Below, in pieces: positions 56,196 to 62,597 of a stretch of DNA of 62,597 bases. The DNA comes from Lentisphaerota bacterium. Its GTDB lineage: Bacteria; Verrucomicrobiota; Kiritimatiellia; RFP12; UBA1067. A program made the translations under genes and the position numbers. The stretch is from assembly GCA_015061665.1 (NCBI GenBank), contig SUWC01000008.1, forward strand, positions 1 through 62,597, in the 5' to 3' direction. Each line of letters begins with the position of its first letter. The first letter of the stretch is position 1. A model generated the notes under the pieces. The model did not search any database. It had not been told where the DNA came from and was given only the letters and a program-made list of their open reading frames with translations.

Positions 56196-59096
56196 TCACT
56201 TTGCGCCTATGTTGACTTCGATCTTGTAGTACTTCACCACGCCATTCTTGGACGGATCGATGGTGAACTCCGCAGCGGTCTGCGAATGATCTTCTGTCAG
56301 CCCATTCGGTGTATCACCGCTCATGAGCTTGTAGGTCAGGGACACGTTGCCAGCCGGCTCCAGCGCATTGCCTTCGCTGTTCGTAAGCTTCACGGTGAAT
56401 CCACCATCGGCATTCGGAGTTGCGCTGACGATAGGCTTGTCGGTCGCAACCTCAGGATTAAGTCCAAGCGCGTAGCTCTCGAAGTAGTTGCAGCCATTTG
56501 CGGCCTTTGTCGTCGAGTCCGGGGCAAGCAACGCAGTCGCATCGGCAACGGTCTCGTCGCCAAGGTACTGGCTAATGAACGCGCTGCTGACTGCAACATC
56601 ATTTGGCGATTTGACTGTCACCGCAATATCGCCCGAAACGAAGCTGCCGTTGAGCGACGTGAACTCTCCTGTGCCCTTGTAGGCGACAGCCGAAATCTTG
56701 GACGCGTCGGTCGCAAGATACCAAGTTCCTCCGAGCGGAGTGGCGCTTTCGGCTCCGCTGGCCTGCACGGAGGCGGTAAAGGTGCCAGTCGTGTAGTTGA
56801 TCGTCAACGACACCATATACGTCGTTTCGGCCTCTGCCTGAACAGTAGTAATTGTCTGCCAGGCGGCAGTGCCATTCGCCTCTGTTTTGCCGTAGACCTG
56901 GAAGCGCGGAGTGGACTCGACTGTCTGTATCCTGATGGCCGCCTGTGCATCGTCTCCAACCCGGACTTCCGGATCAGCCTCGTCGCCGAACTTAACGACC
57001 GTGGTCAGCGTGACGATTCCATTGCCAGCCGTATTCGCTGTATACGTGTTGTCAGAGATCGTGGCCTTGCTATCGGTATACGTGACGGGCGTTGCCCACG
57101 TGCCGGTACCAGAATTGCCGGTATGCGTCGAATCCTCCTGCACCCATCCTGGGGTGACATTGCCGACAGTGGTATTGCCATTGTATGTTCCGGAAGCCGT
57201 TCCGCCTGCAGTGATGGTGTAGTTGACATTGGAGCCGAGAGAAAGCCCAGTTACATTGTTGAAGGTAATAGTGCTATTCGCCGTCTCAGCCGTTGCATTG
57301 TAATCCTTGTCGCCGACAGTCAGCGTGTAAGTGCCTGCTGCGCTCACCGTCGCAGTGACAGTCTTCGCACTCGTATAATCGGCCATGTAGTTGAACGTGA
57401 CGTCGGAGATCGTGGCCTGCGGCACCTCAACGGCCGTTACCGTAATTGTCGCGTCGCCATCAACGGTGAGAGAATAAATACCATTGCCATTATTAGTAAG
57501 CGTACCGCTGGATGTCGCAACACTGTCAACGACATATCCTTCAGCGGGCGCAACGGTAATAGTGACAACATCGCCAGACTTAATTTCGCTATTCGGCGTG
57601 ACAGTAGCCGTCATGTTGGAGCCAGTGATGGTGACGGTCTTGTACGCATCGACCGCGTAAGTCGTCGTTCCGCCCGAGGTTGTGGCTTTCACATACGAGT
57701 TGGCAACCGTCGTCGTCGGCACGGGACTGAGCGTGCCCGTTATCGTGATTGAATCGCCCGTTCCGAGCGTAATCGCGCTAGCCGAAGTAAGCGTTCCGCC
57801 GCCGTCGCCGATGAACGTCACCGCCCCAGACACCTGCAACGCCGCAACGCTCAAAGAGCCGACAATATCAGAAACTTTTGCGCCGTCTCCTATTTGGACT
57901 GTATCGAGTGCGCCTGGCTTGCGCGTTGCCGTCGCGCCCTCCAATGTGCCGACTTTCCACTTGTTTGGGTTGGACCACGGACCCTGTGTCGTTCCGCCGG
58001 CCCAAACATACGTAGTGGCGACGTCAGCTTTTGTATAAGTGACAATACCATTCTCGTCAGCCGTCCCGGCCGTCAAAGTAGATTCTGTCGAAGCGAGTGA
58101 AACCGTCACGGTAGCTTCGCCATAGCACTTGATTCTGACAGGATCGCTGCCGTATGTCCAAACTATCGCCGCTGGATTCACGGAAACCTCCACACCAGTA
58201 CCATAATAGATTTCAACATAATCATAAACGCCATAATATGTGCTTCCAGTGGCAATAGCATCGAACGCGAGCTGGCCAGTCTTGAAGTAGTCCTTGCCTG
58301 CGTCGTTTTTCTTGACGATCGCAGCCTGGTACTTGGTAAGGGCGTTGGAGTTATCGGTATCGACATAATATCCGGCGGGGCATTCGGCCGTCGCATCGAG
58401 AATCGTGACGTTGGCGTAAGTCTCGCCCGCCTGTTCCGCCGCATCAATCGCCTCCTGGACGGTTTCGTACTTAACGCCGTTGTATTCGGCGACATACGTG
58501 ACGAACGAAACCTTCAACGCGCCGTCCGCAACCGAGAGCGTGCCGCTCTGGCCGCCTGCAAGCGCGAACTTCGAGACGTCGAGATCGGATGCGGTCATGA
58601 GGACTTTCGTGCCCGTCTGCTCGAGCGCGGAAACATCCACCGCCACCGTGCCTTCGGCGGGGCACGTCACCGTGCCGCTGACGGCAAGCCCGTCCGTATC
58701 GCTCGCGAACGCCTTGAACGTGGATCCCGCGCTGAACGTCAAATTCCCCGTCAGCGTTCCCGTACCGCCAAACGTGCCGGAGACGGTAGTCGCGCCAACC
58801 CATGTGCCGGTGAGGTTGACTTTCGCGCCGCTCTCGACAATGAGGCCGTTCGATGCCGTTTGCGTGCCGGAGAGCGTAAGCGTCCCCGCCGTAGATGCAC
58901 CGGGTGCCACATACACTTCATCGATCCGGTCGTTGCTGCTTGCAAACAGACCAGAATACGTTGTATCCTTGGCCTGGAGAATGCGCAGGTCGCGGTCGCC
59001 AGTGCTGCCGCTTCCACCCCAGTCGCTGCGCATTTGGCCGGAACCGGAAAGGCTGCCTATAGAAACAGTTCCCTGCATTGCGATGAATGAGACCAT
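56196..59096 (-). CDS. Giant exported repeat protein, 3' part (frameshifted)
   Basis: 966 codons from an internal ATG at 59096. This is the downstream half of the gene beginning at 62172, displaced by one base near 59094-59100. It has no signal peptide of its own. Content: beta-strand repeats (GTLTLSGTQTASNGL), InlB-like segments (VAEYNGVKYETVQEAIDAAE), Ig-like blocks (YKTVTITGSNMTATVTPNSE) and a C-terminus with NYFESYALGLNPE and VKYYKIEVNIG, the usual ending of these surface proteins. An isolated one-base change suggests recent mutation, phase variation or an assembly error. Confidence 0.75.
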   Translation of the reverse strand: MVSFIAMQGTVSIGSLSGSGQMRSDWGGSGSTGDRDLRILQAKDTTYSGLFASSNDRIDEVYVAPGASTAGTLTLSGTQTASNGLIVESGAKVNLTGTWVGATTVSGTFGGTGTLTGNLTFSAGSTFKAFASDTDGLAVSGTVTCPAEGTVAVDVSALEQTGTKVLMTASDLDVSKFALAGGQSGTLSVADGALKVSFVTYVAEYNGVKYETVQEAIDAAEQAGETYANVTILDATAECPAGYYVDTDNSNALTKYQAAIVKKNDAGKDYFKTGQLAFDAIATGSTYYGVYDYVEIYYGTGVEVSVNPAAIVWTYGSDPVRIKCYGEATVTVSLASTESTLTAGTADENGIVTYTKADVATTYVWAGGTTQGPWSNPNKWKVGTLEGATATRKPGALDTVQIGDGAKVSDIVGSLSVAALQVSGAVTFIGDGGGTLTSASAITLGTGDSITITGTLSPVPTTTVANSYVKATTSGGTTTYAVDAYKTVTITGSNMTATVTPNSEIKSGDVVTITVAPAEGYVVDSVATSSGTLTNNGNGIYSLTVDGDATITVTAVEVPQATISDVTFNYMADYTSAKTVTATVSAAGTYTLTVGDKDYNATAETANSTITFNNVTGLSLGSNVNYTITAGGTASGTYNGNTTVGNVTPGWVQEDSTHTGNSGTGTWATPVTYTDSKATISDNTYTANTAGNGIVTLTTVVKFGDEADPEVRVGDDAQAAIRIQTVESTPRFQVYGKTEANGTAAWQTITTVQAEAETTYMVSLTINYTTGTFTASVQASGAESATPLGGTWYLATDASKISAVAYKGTGEFTSLNGSFVSGDIAVTVKSPNDVAVSSAFISQYLGDETVADATALLAPDSTTKAANGCNYFESYALGLNPEVATDKPIVSATPNADGGFTVKLTNSEGNALEPAGNVSLTYKLMSGDTPNGLTEDHSQTAAEFTIDPSKNGVVKYYKIEVNIGAK

Positions 59097-62000
59097 TGTT
59101 GAGGTTGTTCTCCACTATCATCGCCGTCGGGAAGTTGTTGGTGGAGATGCAACGATAGGCAGATCCCTCGAACTTCAGCGTTCCGGTTCCCTGAATGCGC
59201 GTGTAATCGACATTCATGTCGTCCGCATTGCTGTTCGAGACGAGCGTGAAGACGCCAGTGTCGGTGGTGGTGATGGTGGTGCCGCCGCCGAAATTGCTAA
59301 GTGCCGCCGCCTTGAGTTCGCCGGCGAGCGTTATGCCGCCGGTGCCGTACCATGCCACGTCGGAATTGGGTACGGTGAACGAGAAACCCTCGCCGACATA
59401 AATCTGCCCCGAAGTGAATGTCTCAGGGACTGTTTCGCCGAATATTACGCGCTTCGAATTGAGATTCACATATCCTGTAAAGTCATCAGCGCTCAAAACC
59501 TGAATCGTGACTGTAGCGCCATTGCTCGTTGTGTAGATTGCGCCGTTGCCGAGCAGTTTGTTTATTGTAAACTTTCTGTTTGAATAGCCATCATTTATGG
59601 TTAGTGTACCCGTAACCTTTAGAGGGACGGCGCAGACGTTATCGCCTGTGGTATTTCCGACTGGCAGCCATCCAGAGCAGTTATTAAGTTCAAGGACGGA
59701 TCCATCGTTGCCGTATTTGTTTACATCCAAGTACGTATTAACGCCGCTGACTCCCGTAAAGGCAGCGCTCTTGATCTGCACCGTGCCAGTCCAGGCGGCA
59801 TTCTTCCACCACGCATCGGTTGTGGGCGAAGGCATCTTGCCAGCGAACACAACCATGCCGGAGCCGCTGACGGCCTGCGAGGCATGACTGCTGGCAAGCG
59901 TTCCATCCGCATTTAACGTGCCATTGACGACAAAGCCGCCAGGCGCCGTCCATGTCTTGCCGGATGCGACGGTAGCGACAGCACCGGAATCGATTTGCAG
60001 GACGCCGCTTGCTGAGGTTCCGTCGGACGATCCGATAATCACTTTGTATTTCGTGAGCGTAATCGTCCCCGTAAATTCGGATGCGTCACGGATCATAAGG
60101 CCGTTGCCGCTGGAAGAGCCCCCTCCTGTCGAGAGTGTGCCACTGCCCGTTAGTTTGGCGAATGTCGCTTTAGTGCCGCCATGTCCATCACAGATATTCA
60201 AGCCACCCGCATCAAGTTCGACAGTGCCGGAGAAGGCTGTCGTTGTATTGTTTGGGAAGTAGAGATTCACATCCGTGAAGCGAAGAGTAGATTCCTCATT
60301 GCCGTAAAGTGCAGGATTCCACTCCTTTCGCTCGTCGCTGGAGGCAGTGATGTTCTTGACCCACACCGTGCCTGTCCAGTTGGCTGAATTTGTCCAGCCC
60401 AGACCTGTTGTTGGCTTCACGCCATCATAGACGACCGTGCCATTGCCCGTGACGGTCGTGGGGGTAAGTGCAGAGCCGACCATGTTGACAGCGGCGGCGG
60501 GTCCGATATGGAGCGTCGCGGCGGTAGAGGCGGCGCCGTCGAAAGTGAGTGTGCCGGAGCCGGTCACATAGACCGTACCGCTGTAGGCCTTGGCTTCGTC
60601 GAATGTATAAGTCCTGTCGCCGTCAAGGTCGATGAGGAGGTCGTTTTCGCCGACCTCCTGCTCGACCTTGACAATCTGGACGGCGGCGATGCAGCCGCGC
60701 GGATTGGTGCCGCTTCTATGGCCTACGACAGTGAGCGTTCCGCCGGAGACGACGGGCGAAACGAGCACGTTGACGCCTTCGGCGAGCGCCTCGGCTGTAT
60801 TCTTCGCGCCGGACGCGCCCCACGCCGTCGTGCCCTCCGCGACAGCACCGTCGGAATACGTATAATTGGTGCCGTTGATGGTGACATAGCCGAATTTGAC
60901 ATTGGCGGCGTCCGTTGCCGTATATACGACAACTTTGTACTGATCGTACGGAATGCCGCTGACGGTGACGGTCGGGGTGGTCACGTCGGCAGTCTCGTCG
61001 ATATAGCCCGCGCGCATGTCGGAAGTCGCCACGAGGCTGGAGCAGTGCCATTCACCGCGAGTATTCGTGATCGTCACGCTGGCCGAAGACGCCGTGGCCG
61101 CGCCCGTGGAATCGATCTTGTTCAACGAGGAAAGCGTCGCGTTGTTCTCAACCGTGAGGTTGTTCCAGGAGGTTCCGGGAACCGCGTAGCCGGCAAGGCC
61201 GACGTCCCCGGCGGTGGAGAGCGCCGTGCCGCTCGTAAAGTTCACGCTGATGGAGGGCTTGTAGGTCTTTTCTCCTACATTCACATCGGCGGGATCGCCG
61301 TCAACATAGTAAAGGACAACACCCGTGGAGGTCTGGACGAGTTCGACGGTGCCGACCGGATCGGACGTGGTGAGGGTGGTCGAGCCGGTTGTGTTGACCG
61401 TCGCAAGGTTCACTGTCGTAGCGAGCGTTGTGCCGTCGGTGCCATAGACCTTGATAGCGGCGTCGGCCGTGAAGGTCATTGTGGTGCCAGAACCGAACGA
61501 GACAAGCGTCTTCGGCTGGACGGACTTTGCATTGCCAGAAAGCGTGACGTCCGCCATCTTGATCACCTGCGCGTTGGCAACTGTGATATCGCCGCCATAG
61601 ACGACAGTGCCTGCGCCCTTAAGGTAGTACCAGAAAGGCAGCGAGGTGTTGCCTGCGTTGGCCAGCCCGGAAGTCCACGTAATGCCGCCCGCTTTGGCGG
61701 ATGACAGCTTCAACGGATAAGTGCTGCTGCCTTCCAGCTGTTTGCTGTTGCCATTGAACGCGAGTGTAATCGAGGATGTCGCATCCGCAGTCAGCCAGCA
61801 TCCAGCCGTGCCAGCCTGTATCTTGGTAATTCCGCCTGACCAAGTCACAGCAGCGCCATTATATGCGCCAACGCGAAGCGTATAGCCGTCGATCGCCGTC
61901 GAAGTCGAGGCCGTCTTGCCGTCGACAAGTGAGGCATTGTAGTCGCCAGAGACAAACGGCGTGACGGACGTGTCCCAGTTGGAGGAATCGTTCCATTCGG

Positions 62001-62172
62001 TGTCGGTGCCGTCCGTGCCGCCGGTGAAAGTATTTACATACGTTTCCTTCTGGCCGGTGACAGGGTTGGTCATTTCAATACTTGCCCATGCTCCGCCGGC
62101 CGCGAGGGCGGCGAGCGTTGCGACGGCGAGGCGCGTTGCGCCCTGCGCAAGTCTTTGAATTATCGCCTTCAT
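58918..62172 (-). CDS. Giant exported repeat protein, 5' part (frameshifted)
   Basis: 1084 codons. ATG at 62172 with GGGAG 7 bases upstream. Signal peptide MKAIIQRLAQGATRLAVATL through GGAWA. Roughly 1,024 residues are genuine beta-strand repeats with recurring W-NSANWTGTV / W-NAAWTGTVQIK units and GTL-inDG turns. After ENNLN (about 59100) the frame turns basic and non-homologous to its stop. One extra A in AACAATGG explains the shift, and removing it joins this frame to the next, giving an intact protein of about 1,990 residues. No barrel or anchor was recognised. Surface-exposed or secreted by inference. Confidence 0.75.
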   Translation of the reverse strand: MKAIIQRLAQGATRLAVATLAALAAGGAWASIEMTNPVTGQKETYVNTFTGGTDGTDTEWNDSSNWDTSVTPFVSGDYNASLVDGKTASTSTAIDGYTLRVGAYNGAAVTWSGGITKIQAGTAGCWLTADATSSITLAFNGNSKQLEGSSTYPLKLSSAKAGGITWTSGLANAGNTSLPFWYYLKGAGTVVYGGDITVANAQVIKMADVTLSGNAKSVQPKTLVSFGSGTTMTFTADAAIKVYGTDGTTLATTVNLATVNTTGSTTLTTSDPVGTVELVQTSTGVVLYYVDGDPADVNVGEKTYKPSISVNFTSGTALSTAGDVGLAGYAVPGTSWNNLTVENNATLSSLNKIDSTGAATASSASVTITNTRGEWHCSSLVATSDMRAGYIDETADVTTPTVTVSGIPYDQYKVVVYTATDAANVKFGYVTINGTNYTYSDGAVAEGTTAWGASGAKNTAEALAEGVNVLVSPVVSGGTLTVVGHRSGTNPRGCIAAVQIVKVEQEVGENDLLIDLDGDRTYTFDEAKAYSGTVYVTGSGTLTFDGAASTAATLHIGPAAAVNMVGSALTPTTVTGNGTVVYDGVKPTTGLGWTNSANWTGTVWVKNITASSDERKEWNPALYGNEESTLRFTDVNLYFPNNTTTAFSGTVELDAGGLNICDGHGGTKATFAKLTGSGTLSTGGGSSSGNGLMIRDASEFTGTITLTKYKVIIGSSDGTSASGVLQIDSGAVATVASGKTWTAPGGFVVNGTLNADGTLASSHASQAVSGSGMVVFAGKMPSPTTDAWWKNAAWTGTVQIKSAAFTGVSGVNTYLDVNKYGNDGSVLELNNCSGWLPVGNTTGDNVCAVPLKVTGTLTINDGYSNRKFTINKLLGNGAIYTTSNGATVTIQVLSADDFTGYVNLNSKRVIFGETVPETFTSGQIYVGEGFSFTVPNSDVAWYGTGGITLAGELKAAALSNFGGGTTITTTDTGVFTLVSNSNADDMNVDYTRIQGTGTLKFEGSAYRCISTNNFPTAMIVENNLNNGLIHRNAGNCFYRQPFRFRPNAQRLGWKRQHWRPRPAHSPGQGYNVFWSVCKQQRPDR

Positions 62173-62415
62173 TTTGTTTCTCCCTTTCTGATGTTAAATG
62201 GTTGGATGGTGATTGACGGTCTCATCGGACGGAAAGTCATCTCGGAGCGATATCCGGCGGATGCAAGGGCTCCGCGACGCCGGCGCGCGGTGGGGCGTAC
62301 CAGGGGGGAAAATTGCGGAAAAGAAAATACAATCCAGCGTTTTGCGCGGGATTTTCGCAAAAAGTGACTATGCTCTCTCTCTTCATGCCACCTCAACCCT
62401 TTTTACACCACTACT
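62173..62415 (-). promoter_or_regulatory. Long 5' leader of giant repeat protein
   Basis: About 235 bases of untranslated leader between the promoter at 62416-62444 and the ATG at 62172. No ORF with a good start is seen. It is GC-rich, with possible hairpins near 62260-62300, and may be regulatory. Confidence 0.35.
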
Positions 62416-62444
62416 ATATTATCAAATTTCCTCTCTTTGCGCAA
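62416..62444 (-). promoter_or_regulatory. Promoter of giant repeat protein
   Basis: -35 TTGCGC (62444-62439), 17-bp spacer, extended -10 TTTGATAATAT with TAATAT at 62421-62416. Confidence 0.65.
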
Positions 62445-62531
62445 GTGGGTAAATGGACGGCTACGGGGTGGCGCATGGTGATTTAGTTCATGGCGCGTTC
62501 GCCTTGTAGATATCGAATTGGCCGCCCCCTA

Positions 62532-62560
62532 TTGACAAAAGCGGCGAAATATGAGATGAT
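62532..62560 (+). promoter_or_regulatory. Promoter of the next plus-strand gene
   Basis: -35 TTGACA (62532-62537), 17-bp spacer, -10 GATGAT (62555-62560). GAGG precedes an ATG at 62594, where a gene begins and is cut by the window end. Confidence 0.6.
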
Positions 62561-62597
62561 ATCCTCGTCTCAATGTGCAAGAAACGAGGAACCATGC

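Overview
The window looks like a Kiritimatiellota-type (PVC superphylum) genome, probably host-associated. The clues are many very large secreted beta-strand-repeat proteins, a GH106 rhamnosidase, a GGGtGRT/iron-sulfur-scaffold pair, HydG, and GC-rich housekeeping genes. The phylum call is inference from gene content. Promoters are well resolved: a TTGnnn -35 box, a 17-18 bp spacer and an extended -10 close to TGATATAAT recur across the window.

Layout. 0-6.3 kb: five overlapping minus-strand radical SAM genes (the last cut by the window edge) behind a DUF4143-type ATPase. 6.4-9.0 kb: polyamine-binding protein and two-subunit class I fumarase. 9.0-14.6 kb: a minus-strand operon of a beta-strand-repeat exoprotein, a DUF4874/DUF4832 protein and a DUF5009 membrane protein. 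14.8-24.4 kb: one long minus-strand unit holding a diversity-generating retroelement (DGR) and three exported proteins. 24.4-27.4 kb: an IS30-like element and a gene-poor stretch. 27.4-43.2 kb: GH106, the GGGtGRT pair, parvulin, TetR, FadL-type porin, FabH, HydG, a small RF-1-domain/NYN/DUF2062/DUF1015 operon, cyclophilin and GatCA. 43.3-54.3 kb: a plus-strand housekeeping run (secA, ispD, phosphoesterase, serpin-like protein, gyrB, prs, pth, mtaD). 54.3-56.15 kb: gene remnants and repeats. 56.2-62.2 kb: a giant exported repeat protein split by a one-base frameshift.

The main discovery is the DGR. A 136-bp template repeat (20728-20863) and the 3' end of a secreted formylglycine-generating-enzyme-like (C-type-lectin-fold) protein gene (22729-22864) differ at exactly 14 positions. 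Every one of these is an adenine in the template on the coding (minus) strand. Between the repeats lie an HRDC-domain accessory gene and a reverse transcriptase with the GxxxSQ and YMDD motifs typical of DGRs. The cassette has a strong sigma70-type promoter at 24340-24368 and appears co-transcribed with three exported proteins, one with alternating InlB-like and novel 'LDLETV' repeats. The simplest reading is a machine for diversifying a surface binding protein. Unusual points are a template repeat lying inside an open RT reading frame, a 12-C homopolymer in the leader, and a 22-bp element at identical spacing upstream of this promoter and of the neighbouring surface operon.
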